Assembly (NCBI RefSeq): GCF_050433225.1
Contig: NZ_JBNPXQ010000004.1
Location: forward strand, 124,001 to 188,000
Length of the DNA stretch: 64,000 bases
Source of the DNA: Sphingomonas_D zeicaulis
Lineage (GTDB): Bacteria > Pseudomonadota > Alphaproteobacteria > Sphingomonadales > Sphingomonadaceae
Reading direction: 5' to 3'
Numbering within the stretch: position 1 is the first letter of the stretch; each line of letters starts with the position of its first letter. The position numbers and the translations under genes were made by a program. Below are positions 26,555 to 35,035 of the stretch, piece after piece. Under the pieces are notes generated by a model. The model searched no databases. It saw nothing but the letters and a program-made list of their open reading frames with translations, and had not been told where the DNA came from.

Positions 26555-26959
26555 TTAGCGCACGCGGGTCCAGGTCTGCGTCTTGCAGAGCGGCACGAAC
26601 ACGCAGCCGCGGACCTTGAGCTGGGTGGGGCTGATCGGGGTTACCGTCGCCTTGTAGGTCTTGCCGTCATCGGCATTGTAGATCGTGCCGCCGGTCCAGG
26701 CGCCGTCATCCACCTTGAACCCGCGCAGCAGCACGATGCCCTTCAGTGGGCGGCTGCGCAGCTTGGCGTCGGCATTCTTGGCATCGCGCAGATCGGGATT
26801 GGTGCGCAGCAGATCGGAGGTGACGAGCTTTCCGCAGATCGAGGCGCCGCAACGCTGGATCTCGACGACACCATTTTTGGTCTCGGTCTTCCAGGTGCCG
26901 ATGGCGCTGTCGGGGGAAAGTGCGGCGGCGCCGGCGAGCACCGCGAGGAACATGGACAT
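26555..26959 (-). CDS. DUF2147 secreted protein
   Basis: A 134-residue protein of the DUF2147 family, exported calycin-like beta proteins of unknown function, often in fatty-acid or stress loci. A short signal peptide (MSMFLAVLAGAAALS) precedes IGTWKTETKNGVVEIQRCG, the family's opening. Four Cys residues in two close pairs (RCGASICGK and GCVFVPLCK) probably form disulfides in the periplasm. GDDGKTYKATV-type strands follow. AGGAG is about 9 nt before the ATG. The 171-nt gap upstream has two overlapping inverted repeats that could serve as operator or leader structure. Confidence 0.88.
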   Translation of the reverse strand: MSMFLAVLAGAAALSPDSAIGTWKTETKNGVVEIQRCGASICGKLVTSDLLRTNPDLRDAKNADAKLRSRPLKGIVLLRGFKVDDGAWTGGTIYNADDGKTYKATVTPISPTQLKVRGCVFVPLCKTQTWTRVR

Positions 26960-27028
26960 GTGCGACCTCTCCTAAATCCGGAGCCCTGCCGGGCGATCCG
27001 GATGGCGGCCGCATTGTTGCGGTCCGCC

Positions 27029-27069
27029 ATTGTCGTTCGATCCTATACGACAATCATCTGACGTATAGG
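27029..27069. promoter_or_regulatory. Two overlapping inverted repeats upstream of the DUF2147 gene
   Basis: ATTGTCG (27029-27035) pairs exactly with CGACAAT (27048-27054). CCTATACG (27042-27049) pairs exactly with CGTATAGG (27062-27069). Both have 12-nt spacers and share bases, so only one can form at a time as RNA structure, or they are two operators for dimeric proteins. A G/C hairpin lies at 27004-27028. The gene start is about 70 nt away on the minus strand. Confidence 0.45.
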
Positions 27070-27130
27070 GAATGCATATTCCGCTAACGGCCGGCGCTGC
27101 CCTCTGTCAAGCATTGCCGGCCGTCGACCA

Positions 27131-28942
27131 TCAGAAAGCGTCTTCCTCCAGCGCGATCAGCGACCTTTTGCCCGACTTGATGACGAGGAAGGTCGTCGTC
27201 GCGAAGGGCAGGATGCGGTCGAAGAAGAAGCCGGCGGTGGCCAGCTTCGCCTTGTAGAAGGCGGCATCCTCATGCCCCTCCGAAACGCGTCGCGCGGCGA
27301 TCCGCTCCGCGCGCAGGAAGCAATGGCCCATCGCGACCAGCCCGAGCATCCGCAGATAGTCGGTGGCGGCGGCGCCCGCCTCTTCGGGATCGGCCATGCC
27401 CTTCTGCGCGATCATTCCGGTGGAGAGCTGCAGCGCGCCGAACGCCTGCTGCAACCCCGCCAGATGCGCGGCCAGCGCCTTGTTCCCGGTCACGTCGGGC
27501 GCGCCCGACGCTTCCTCCAGATGGTTGGAAACCGCGTGGAAGAAGGGGCGCAGCGCGCGGCCCATGTTCGCGGGCATCTTGCGGCCGACGAGGTCGAGCG
27601 CCTGGACGCCATTGGTGCCCTCGTAGATCTGGGTGATGCGCGCGTCGCGGACATACTGCTCCACGCCATGCTCGCGGATGTAGCCATGGCCGCCATGCAC
27701 CTGAACGCCGATATTGGCGGATTCGAAGGCAAGGTCGGTGAACAGCGCCTTCACCACCGGCGTCATCAGCGCGACGAAGTCGCCGGCGCGGGCGCGGGTC
27801 TCGGCATCCTCGCCATGCTTCTCGGCATCGAGCGCGCGTGACACCCACTGGCCGAGCGCGCGGGAGCCCTCGGCATAGGCGCGCTGCGTCATCAGCATGC
27901 GCCGCACGTCGGGGTGGACGATGATCGGATCGGCGGGCAGGTCCGGCCGCTTGGCGCCAGACAGCGCGCGGCCCTGCAGCCGCTCTTTCGCATAGGCGAC
28001 CGCCGCCTGATACGCCGCCTCGGCGACGCCCAGCCCCTGAATGCCCACCGAGACCCGCTCGGTGTTCATCATCGTGAACATCGCCTGCATGCCCTTGTTG
28101 GGCGATCCGACCAGCCAGCCGATCGAATCCTCGAAGGCGAGCTGGCAGGTGGCCGAGGCCTTGAGCCCCATCTTGTGCTCCAGCCCCGCCACCGACACGC
28201 CGTTGCGCGCGCCGGGGGTGCCGTCATCCTTGGGCAGGAATTTGGGCACGAGGAACAGGCTGATCCCCTTCACCCCCGCCGGCGCGTCGGGCAGCTTGGC
28301 GAGCACGAGGTGGATCACATTGTCGGTCAGGTCATGATCGCCCGACGAGATGAAGATTTTGGAGCCGGTGATGCGGTAGCTGCCATCCTCCTGCGGCACC
28401 GCGCGGGTGCGCAGCAGGCCGAGATCGGTGCCGCAATGCGCTTCGGTCAGGCACATCGTGCCCGCCCATTCGCCGCTGACCATCTTGGGCAGATAGGCGT
28501 TCTTCAGATCCTCGCTGCCATGGCCCTCGATCGCGGTGGTCGCGCCGTGGGTGAGGCCGGGATAGAGGCTGAACGACAGGTTCGCCCCGCAGATCATCTC
28601 CTCGACCAGCTTGTTGATCGTTTCCGGCAGGCCTTGGCCGCCCCATTCGGTGGGTGAGGCGAGCGCCGCCCAGCCGCCCTCGCGGAACGTGTCATAGGCG
28701 GCCTTGAAGCCCTCCGGCGTGCGGACCACGCCATTTTCCAGCCGGCACCCTTCCAGATCGCCGCTGGCGTTGAGCGGCGCGAGCACATCCTGCGCCATCC
28801 GCGCCGCCTCATCGAGGATGGCGTCGTACAGGTCGGGGGTGAATTCGGCGAAGGCGGGCTGCTCGCCGAACGCGCCGCCCTCGGCGAACAATTCGTGCAG
28901 CACGAAGCGCATGTCGCGCAGCGGAGCCTGATAGACTTGCAT
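27131..28942 (-). CDS. Acyl-CoA dehydrogenase (DmdC/FadE-like, with C-terminal extension)
   Basis: An FAD flavoprotein for the first oxidation of beta-oxidation. The 603 residues are longer than the short acyl-CoA dehydrogenases and match the branch with an extra C-terminal domain, which includes DmdC-type enzymes. Signatures are MQVYQAPLRDMRFVLHELF at the N-terminus, MCLTEAHCGTDLGLLRT in the middle domain, FISSGDHDLTDN, and VHGGHGYIREHGVEQYVRDARI with the catalytic-region EGTNGVQALDLVGRK. AGAGGA lies 6 nt before the ATG. It is the third gene of an operon after the thiolase and the bifunctional enzyme (17-nt gap). Chain-length specificity cannot be told. Confidence 0.92.
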   Translation of the reverse strand: MQVYQAPLRDMRFVLHELFAEGGAFGEQPAFAEFTPDLYDAILDEAARMAQDVLAPLNASGDLEGCRLENGVVRTPEGFKAAYDTFREGGWAALASPTEWGGQGLPETINKLVEEMICGANLSFSLYPGLTHGATTAIEGHGSEDLKNAYLPKMVSGEWAGTMCLTEAHCGTDLGLLRTRAVPQEDGSYRITGSKIFISSGDHDLTDNVIHLVLAKLPDAPAGVKGISLFLVPKFLPKDDGTPGARNGVSVAGLEHKMGLKASATCQLAFEDSIGWLVGSPNKGMQAMFTMMNTERVSVGIQGLGVAEAAYQAAVAYAKERLQGRALSGAKRPDLPADPIIVHPDVRRMLMTQRAYAEGSRALGQWVSRALDAEKHGEDAETRARAGDFVALMTPVVKALFTDLAFESANIGVQVHGGHGYIREHGVEQYVRDARITQIYEGTNGVQALDLVGRKMPANMGRALRPFFHAVSNHLEEASGAPDVTGNKALAAHLAGLQQAFGALQLSTGMIAQKGMADPEEAGAAATDYLRMLGLVAMGHCFLRAERIAARRVSEGHEDAAFYKAKLATAGFFFDRILPFATTTFLVIKSGKRSLIALEEDAF

Positions 28943-28959
28943 TGCTTGTCCTCTCCCGA

Positions 28960-31290
28960 TCAGTTGCGCAGGGGCTTGCCGGTTTCGAGCATATGCTCGA
29001 CCCGGGCCTGCGTGCGGGGATCCTTGACGCTGGCCATGAACGCCGCGCGTTCCAGCTTCAGAAGCTGGTCCTCGGTAACGGTATCGACCAGGTCGGTGTC
29101 GCCGCCGGTCAGCACCCCGGCGAGCCGGTTCGAGACGACGACGTCATAGTCGGTCGCAGCGCCCTTCTTGTGGAAATCGTTGATCGCGCCGCCGATGACG
29201 GTGCGGCCGCTTTCGCCCGGCAGGCGGAAGCCGGGTTTCTCGGGCGGGGCATAGCCCTCGACCAGCGCCAGCGCCTTCGCCTTGGCATCGGCCAGCAGCC
29301 GATCGCGGTTCATCGTGATGTCGTCATCCTTGCGCAGGATCAGCATTTCGCGCGCCTCGGCGGCCGACTTGGCGACCTTGGCGGTGGAGATCATCTCGAA
29401 CGCCTTGGCGACCGGCGGCATCGGCCCCTTGGGCACCATCGGCGATTTCGCCAGACGATCGAGCATCTCGCCATTGCCGCCCCAGCCGGGAACGAGGCCG
29501 ACGCCGCATTCGACGAGGCCGGCATAGGTTTCGGCATGCGCCTGGATCGCGTCCGAATGAAGCAGGATCTCGCAGCCGCCGCCGAGCGCGAGGCCCGCGG
29601 GTGCGGCGACGACCGGGAAGGGTGCATATTTCAGCGCCTTCAACGCCTGCTGGCCGGCCGCGATCAGCTTGTCGATCTCGCTCCACGCCGCAATGTTCAC
29701 CGCGAACATGGCGAGGCCGAGATTGGCGCCGGCGGAGAAGTTGCTGCCCTCGTTGTAGATCACCAGCGCCTTGTATTGCGCCTTCACCAATGTGATCGCC
29801 TGCTGCACCATCTGCATGATCGGCTCGTCGAGCGCGTTCATCTTCGAAGTGAATTCGAGCGCGACCACGCCGTCGCCGACGTCCCACAGCGAGGCGGAGC
29901 CGTTCTTCGCCAGCGGCTTGGCGGCGAGGCGGATATCCTCCAGCAGCAGCACGCCATCCGGCCGCACGACATCGGCATAATCGCCGGCCACGGTCAGATA
30001 TTGGCGGCGGCCATTCTCGATCCGGTAGAAGGGGCGGTCGCCCGCAGTGTCGAGGATCGCCGGCACCTCCCGGCCCTCGGTGCGCAGCCGCTCGGCCAAC
30101 TTGCCCGGCCCTAGGCGGTCGATCAGCTCGAACGGCCCGAACTTCCAGTTGTAGCCGAGCTTCATCGCATCATCGATCGCGACGATGTCATCGGCCACTT
30201 CGCCGACCAGCATCGCCGCGTAGGAAAGCACGTTGCCCAGCACCGTCCACGCGTAGGTGCCGGCCTTGCCGGGCAGCGACACCAACGCCGCGAGATCCTT
30301 TTCGGCGGCTGAGGGCAGGCGCTGCGGGCTGATCGTCGTGCGATACTCGCCGCTGGCGAGGTCGAGCGCCTGCTTGGTGCGGGTGCCGTCCGCGCCCTTT
30401 TCCAGCCGGTAGAAGCCACCCTTGCCCTTGCGGCCCGTAAAGCCCTCCGCGATCATCTTGTCGACCAGCGGCATCGGGCGCACGGTGGCGAAATAGGGAT
30501 CGCCCTCGGGCAGCGTGGAGGTCAGGCTCTTCGACAGCAAGGGCATCAGGTCAACGCCGACAAGATCGACGAGCCCGAAGATGCCGGTCTTGGGCACGCC
30601 CATCGGCTTGCCGCCGATCTGGTCGGCCTCTTCCACCGTCAGCCCCTGATCCATCGCCGCGTTGATCGCGACCGCGAGCCAATAGGTGCCGATGCGGTTG
30701 GCGATGAAGCCCGGCGTATCCTTGGTCCGGACGACGCGCTTGCCGAGCGCGCGATCGACGAAATCCTCGACCCGCGCGACGACGTCGCCATCGCTCTCGG
30801 TGCCACGGACGATTTCGATCAACCGCATGTAGCGCGGCGGATTGAAGAAATGGGTGATCAGGAAGTCGCGGCGGAACTGCTCGGACCGACCCTCGACGAG
30901 GTGGCCGAGCGGAATCGTGGAGGTGTTGGACGAGATCGCGGTGCCGGGGCGCTTATGCTCTTCAAGCCGCGCATAGAGCGACTGCTTGATGTCGAGCCGC
31001 TCGACGATCGCCTCGACGATCCAGTCGCACTCGGCGACGCGTGCCAGATGATCCTCGATATTGCCGGTCTCGACCAGCTTCGCCGCCGACGACGACATGA
31101 ACGGCGCCGGATCGGTCTTGAGCATCTTGGCGACCGCGCCCTTGGCGACGGCATCGCGGTCGGCGCCATCCTTGGGCACGATATCGAGCAGCAGCACCGG
31201 CACCCCGGCATTGGCGACCTGCGCGGCGATGCCCGCACCCATCGTGCCGGCGCCGATCACGCAGACTTTCTTGATCGCATCCGCCATCAT
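28960..31290 (-). CDS. fadB: Bifunctional 3-hydroxyacyl-CoA dehydrogenase/enoyl-CoA hydratase
   Basis: Catalyses hydration of enoyl-CoA and NAD oxidation of the 3-hydroxyacyl-CoA. The order of domains is dehydrogenase first, with VCVIGAGTMGAGIAAQVANA (Rossmann) and THFFNPPRYMRLIEIVRG and TPGFIANRIGTYW (catalytic His/Asn regions), then the hydratase at about residues 480-700, with NFSAGANLGLAMF (oxyanion loop), GGGCEILLHSD and ECGVGLVPGWGG (the two catalytic Glu positions). E. coli FadB has the reverse order, so this is the FadN/YusL-like arrangement. The ATG at 31290 overlaps the thiolase stop by 4 nt and has GGAG 5 nt upstream. Confidence 0.93.
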   Translation of the reverse strand: MMADAIKKVCVIGAGTMGAGIAAQVANAGVPVLLLDIVPKDGADRDAVAKGAVAKMLKTDPAPFMSSSAAKLVETGNIEDHLARVAECDWIVEAIVERLDIKQSLYARLEEHKRPGTAISSNTSTIPLGHLVEGRSEQFRRDFLITHFFNPPRYMRLIEIVRGTESDGDVVARVEDFVDRALGKRVVRTKDTPGFIANRIGTYWLAVAINAAMDQGLTVEEADQIGGKPMGVPKTGIFGLVDLVGVDLMPLLSKSLTSTLPEGDPYFATVRPMPLVDKMIAEGFTGRKGKGGFYRLEKGADGTRTKQALDLASGEYRTTISPQRLPSAAEKDLAALVSLPGKAGTYAWTVLGNVLSYAAMLVGEVADDIVAIDDAMKLGYNWKFGPFELIDRLGPGKLAERLRTEGREVPAILDTAGDRPFYRIENGRRQYLTVAGDYADVVRPDGVLLLEDIRLAAKPLAKNGSASLWDVGDGVVALEFTSKMNALDEPIMQMVQQAITLVKAQYKALVIYNEGSNFSAGANLGLAMFAVNIAAWSEIDKLIAAGQQALKALKYAPFPVVAAPAGLALGGGCEILLHSDAIQAHAETYAGLVECGVGLVPGWGGNGEMLDRLAKSPMVPKGPMPPVAKAFEMISTAKVAKSAAEAREMLILRKDDDITMNRDRLLADAKAKALALVEGYAPPEKPGFRLPGESGRTVIGGAINDFHKKGAATDYDVVVSNRLAGVLTGGDTDLVDTVTEDQLLKLERAAFMASVKDPRTQARVEHMLETGKPLRN

Positions 31291-32423
31291 GCACGCTCCA
31301 GCACGGTCGCGATGCCCTGGCCGCCGCCGATGCACTGGGTGGCGAGCGCATAGCGGCCGCCCTCGCGCGCCAGCAGCGCTGCGGCCTTGCCGACGATACG
31401 CGCGCCGGTGGCGCCCAGCGGGTGGCCGATCGCAATCGCGCCGCCATCGAGGTTGATCGTCTCGTCCTTCAGTTCGAGGTCGCGGATGCAGGCGATCGCC
31501 TGGCTCGCAAACGCCTCGTTGATCTCGACCACGTCGAGGTCGGCGGCGGTGATGCCGGCGCGGGCAAGCGCCTTGGTCGAGGCGGCGATCGGGCCGAGCC
31601 CCATCGTCTCGGGCGCGCAGCCGGCGACGCCGACCGACTTGATCTTCGCGAGCACGGTCAGCCCATGTTTCGCGGCGAATTCGGCCGAGGTGACCAGCAC
31701 CGCGGAGGCGCCGTCGGTCAGCGGGGATGAGGTGCCGGCGGTAACCGATCCTTCCGCATCGAACGCCGGCTTCAGCCCGGCGAGCACTTCCTCGGTGGTG
31801 TCGGCGCGGATGATGCCATCCTCGCTGATCACGCCGGCCTTGGTCTGGATCGGCACGATCTCGTCGGCCAGGCGGCCGCCGTCGCGCGCGGCGCCGGCCT
31901 TCTTCTGGCTCTTCACCGCGAACGCATCCTGCTCGGTGCGGGTGATCTGATATTTGCGGGCGACGTTCTCGGCGGTCTCGCCCATGCCCATATAGGCGCC
32001 GGGCTGCGCCTTCGCGAGCGCGGGGTTGGGCAGCGGGTTGTAGCCGCCCATCGGGATGCGGCTCATCGATTCGACACCAGCGCAGATGAACGCTTCGCCC
32101 GCGCCGATCTGGATCTGGCCGACGGCGATATGGATCGCGCTCATCGAGGAGCCGCAGAAACGGTTCACCGTCATGCCGCCCACCGACAGCGGCAGGTCGG
32201 CCAGCAATCCGATCAGCCGTGCGACGTTCAGGCCCTGTTCCCCCTCGGGGAAGGCGCAGCCCAGGATGATGTCCTCGATCTCGGCGGGATCGACCTTGGT
32301 CCGTTCCAGCAACCCGCGAATCACCTGCGCGGTGAGGTCGTCGGGGCGAACCCTGGCGAGCGCGCCCTTGGTGGCGAGGTGGAACGGGGAACGGGCGTAA
32401 CCCGCGATGACGACGTCGCTCAT
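31287..32423 (-). CDS. fadA: Acetyl-CoA C-acyltransferase (beta-ketothiolase)
   Basis: Cleaves 3-ketoacyl-CoA to acetyl-CoA and a shortened acyl-CoA. The nucleophile is Cys90 in VNRFCGSSMSAIHIA. The catalytic His is in IAIGHPLGATGARIVGKA and the second Cys in LATQCIGGGQGIA. Length (378) and sequence fit the FadA branch rather than biosynthetic PhaA. It is the first gene of the minus-strand beta-oxidation operon, with AGAGGA 6 nt before the ATG, and faces the acyl-CoA ligase gene across a 141-nt promoter region holding an imperfect dyad. Confidence 0.95.
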   Translation of the reverse strand: MSDVVIAGYARSPFHLATKGALARVRPDDLTAQVIRGLLERTKVDPAEIEDIILGCAFPEGEQGLNVARLIGLLADLPLSVGGMTVNRFCGSSMSAIHIAVGQIQIGAGEAFICAGVESMSRIPMGGYNPLPNPALAKAQPGAYMGMGETAENVARKYQITRTEQDAFAVKSQKKAGAARDGGRLADEIVPIQTKAGVISEDGIIRADTTEEVLAGLKPAFDAEGSVTAGTSSPLTDGASAVLVTSAEFAAKHGLTVLAKIKSVGVAGCAPETMGLGPIAASTKALARAGITAADLDVVEINEAFASQAIACIRDLELKDETINLDGGAIAIGHPLGATGARIVGKAAALLAREGGRYALATQCIGGGQGIATVLERA

Positions 32424-32477
32424 GTCTGTCCTCTCGAATGCTTCGGCCTCGGGATATTGGCCCTTGCCGACTGTCGC

Positions 32478-32494
32478 TTAGGTACGCTACTTAA
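32478..32494. promoter_or_regulatory. Dyad in the divergent fadA/fadD promoter
   Basis: TTAGGTA-CGC-TACTTAA is a 17-bp dyad with 6 of 7 arm positions paired. It sits near the middle of the 141-nt gap between divergent beta-oxidation and acyl-CoA ligase genes. MerR proteins bind short dyads in elongated promoter spacers, and a MerR gene follows the ligase, so it is a candidate operator. Confidence 0.4.
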
Positions 32495-32564
32495 CCATTA
32501 CGTCAAGTGGTGACGGCCTACGAAAAAATGGCCGGGCCGCGCGAAGTGAGAACAAGAGGCGAGG

Positions 32565-34292
32565 ATGAACAACGCGCCGACCGATCGGATCGCACCCACT
32601 AGCCGCAGCATTGCGCATGGCCTGCCGATGCCGGCCCAGCCGCGGCTTATCGACCATCTTTTGAAAGACACGGTGCGGCGCTTCGGCGACCGGATCGCCT
32701 ATGATTTCCTCGGCCGCCGCACGACCTATGCCGAACTCGACGTGCTGGTCGATCGCGCCGCTGCCGGCCTGCAGGCGCTGGGTGCGCAGCATGGCAGCCG
32801 GGTGGCGCTGTGCCTGCCCAACACGCCCTATTATCCGATCCTCTACTGCGCGACGCTGCGCATCGGCGCGACGGTGGTGAACGTGAACCCGCTCTATACG
32901 GAGCGTGAGCTGATCCACCTGCTCAAGGATTCGCGCGCCGAGATCATCGCGACCGCGGACGTCGCCGAACATCATGCCCGCGTGGTGACGGTGGCTCAGC
33001 AATTGGGCGTTCCCCACGTCATCACCTGTCCGATCGCCGATGCGCTGCCGCGCGCGACCGGGCTCCTCTACCGGCTGCTCAAACGCGCAGAGATCGGTCG
33101 GGCTCCCAAAAATGCGCGCTTCACTGATTTCGCCCACCTCGTCGCGGGCAATGCCCAGCCCTATCGGGTCGCGGTGAAGCCGGATGACCTGGCGGTGCTG
33201 CAATACACCGGCGGCACCACCGGGCTGCCCAAGGCGGCGATGCTGACCCACGCCAACCTCGTCGCCAATGCCGATGCGATGGTGATCCATGTCGGCGGCG
33301 AGCGGGAAGAGCAGGATCGGGTGATGGGCGTGCTGCCCATGTTCCATGTCTTCGCGCTGACGACGGTGCTCAATTTCTCGCTGCGCACCGGCGCGGAGAT
33401 GATCCTGCTGCCGCGCTTCGAGCTGCAGCAATTGTTGCGCGCGATCGGGCGGACCAAGCCGACCTACCTGCCGGCGGTGCCGACGATCTACAACGCGATC
33501 AACCAGGCCGCTGCCAAGCAGAAGGTCGATCTCTCCTCGATCCGCGCCTGCATCTCGGGCGGTGCGCCGCTGCCGCCCGAAGTGCGCCAGAGCTTCGAGA
33601 CGATCACCGGCGCGAAGCTGGTCGAGGGCTATGGCCTGACGGAAGCCTCGCCGATCATCACCTGCAATCCGTTAAACGGCCTCAACAAAGCGGGCTCGGC
33701 CGGCCAGCCCTTCCCGGGCACGACGATCGAGATCCGCGACCGGGACGAGCCCACGCGCATATTGCCGCTCGGCGAAAATGGCGAGATCTGCGCGCGCGGC
33801 CCGCAGGTGATGGGCGCCTATTGGGACAAGCCGGACGAAAGCCGCAACGCCTTCGTCGATGGTGCGCTGCGTACGGGGGATGTCGGCCATCTCGACGCGG
33901 ACGGCTATCTGTTCATCGTCGATCGCATGAAGGACATGATCCTGTCCTCCGGCTACAACGTCTATCCGCGCGTGATCGAGGATGCGCTCTACGAGCACCC
34001 GGCGGTGGCGGAAGCGGTGGTGATCGGCGTGCCGGACGCGTATCGCGGGCAGGCGGCGAAGGGCTTCGTCACACTGGTTGAGGGCGCCAGCGCTACGCCT
34101 GAAGCATTGCGCGATTTCCTGCGTGACAAAGTGAGCAAGATCGAGCTTCCCCGCGAGATCGAAATCCGTAAATCCTTGCCCAAGACGTTGATCGGCAAGC
34201 TCTCGAAGAAGGAGCTGGTCGAGGAGGAAAAGGCGAAGGCGGCAGCAGGGGCCGCCGGCGCGACGAAGGAGGTTGGGGTTGCAAGCGGTTGA
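32565..34292 (+). CDS. fadD: Long-chain fatty acid-CoA ligase (FadD-type AMP-binding enzyme)
   Basis: Activates fatty acids to acyl-CoA with ATP through an acyl-adenylate. The P-loop-like motif is YTGGTTGLPKAAMLTHANL. Other adenylation motifs are GYGLTEASPI, the adenine pocket GEICARGPQVMGAYW, RTGDVGHLDADGYLFIVDR and the catalytic Lys region LPKTLIGKLSKKEL. The 575 residues are normal. A good ribosome-binding site (GAGGCGAGG) precedes the ATG. It overlaps the MerR gene by 14 nt and is divergent from the beta-oxidation operon, so activation and degradation share one promoter region. Confidence 0.94.
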   Translation: MNNAPTDRIAPTSRSIAHGLPMPAQPRLIDHLLKDTVRRFGDRIAYDFLGRRTTYAELDVLVDRAAAGLQALGAQHGSRVALCLPNTPYYPILYCATLRIGATVVNVNPLYTERELIHLLKDSRAEIIATADVAEHHARVVTVAQQLGVPHVITCPIADALPRATGLLYRLLKRAEIGRAPKNARFTDFAHLVAGNAQPYRVAVKPDDLAVLQYTGGTTGLPKAAMLTHANLVANADAMVIHVGGEREEQDRVMGVLPMFHVFALTTVLNFSLRTGAEMILLPRFELQQLLRAIGRTKPTYLPAVPTIYNAINQAAAKQKVDLSSIRACISGGAPLPPEVRQSFETITGAKLVEGYGLTEASPIITCNPLNGLNKAGSAGQPFPGTTIEIRDRDEPTRILPLGENGEICARGPQVMGAYWDKPDESRNAFVDGALRTGDVGHLDADGYLFIVDRMKDMILSSGYNVYPRVIEDALYEHPAVAEAVVIGVPDAYRGQAAKGFVTLVEGASATPEALRDFLRDKVSKIELPREIEIRKSLPKTLIGKLSKKELVEEEKAKAAAGAAGATKEVGVASG

Positions 34293-34680
34293 AGCCGATG
34301 CGCGCGGCGATCTGCGCGGGATCCAGGATGTTGCCGACGCGCTCGGCATCACCCCGCGCACCTTGCGTTTCTATGAGGATCGCGGGCTGATCCAGCCGCA
34401 CCGCATCGGCACGATGCGCGTCTACACCAGGCGCGAGGTCGGCCGCATGCAGCTCATCCTGCGCGGCAAGCGGCTGGGCTTCAGCTTGCGCGACATCGAG
34501 GAATTTCTCGACCTCTATGATGCCGATCCCCAGCACATCGAACAGATGCGCGCGCTGTCCGAACGCGTCGGCCAGCGCATCGCTGAACTCGAACATCAAC
34601 GCGAAGCGCTGGACCAGACGCTTGCCGAATTGCGGTTGATCGACGCGCAGGCGCAGGAACGCATCGCCGCCGCGCTCTAG
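34279..34680 (+). CDS. MerR-family transcriptional regulator
   Basis: A 133-residue regulator. The winged HTH is IQDVADALGITPRTLRFYED followed by RGLIQPHRIGTMRVYTRREV, and a long dimerisation coiled coil runs to the C-terminus (SERVGQRIAELEHQREALDQ...). No Cys residues are present, so it is not a metal sensor. The chosen start is TTG at 34279 because AAGGAGG lies 6 nt upstream; a TTG at 34273 is also in frame. It overlaps the end of the ligase gene, and that coupling suggests it regulates fatty-acid genes, perhaps sensing acyl-CoA. This is inference from position. Confidence 0.88.
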   Translation: MQAVEADARGDLRGIQDVADALGITPRTLRFYEDRGLIQPHRIGTMRVYTRREVGRMQLILRGKRLGFSLRDIEEFLDLYDADPQHIEQMRALSERVGQRIAELEHQREALDQTLAELRLIDAQAQERIAAAL

Positions 34681-35035
34681 CCGGCAAGGCGCTGCCCGGC
34701 GGCGGGTGACTGATCCATGTTTGTCATGCTTGTCCGCGCCGGGTGATTTGCCTGGCAGAACGTGTGAAAAACGGTGACATGCCAGGGTCGCCCGCCAATT
34801 GGCATCTCGCTATGCTTTGCTGCATCTTATAAGTCACTCGAATAAACGCTTTGCGTGTGATTCGCGGCGCTGATCGTCACTGTCCGATAGGGCGTCTCGG
34901 CGAACGGCGCAGGCGGATATGCTTGAAACATCTATTCCCGACGGCGGCGTTCAAGCGGCCGTGCCTGACCTGTCATCGTTCCGTTTCGACTTATCCTGCG
35001 GGCGCCGATGCTGCCCGCCATAGGGGAGTGCAAGC
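34681..35035. other. Intergenic region upstream of the first RTX gene
   Basis: I see no gene here. It has lower GC than the flanks, with an A/T-rich stretch near 34830-34850 (CTTATAAGTCACTCGAATAA) that could hold a promoter. An inverted repeat ATGCCA...TGGCAT spans 34779-34805, containing a 10-bp palindrome GCCAATTGGC at 34794-34803. AGGGGAG precedes the RTX start by 7 nt. No GTGA-N6-TCAC site like that upstream of the second RTX gene is visible. Confidence 0.5.

Noticed and set aside
34794..34803. Palindrome GCCAATTGGC as an operator
   Set aside because: It may be one, but a 10-bp palindrome alone without a linked regulator is too weak to list as a regulatory feature; it is mentioned in the intergenic entry.
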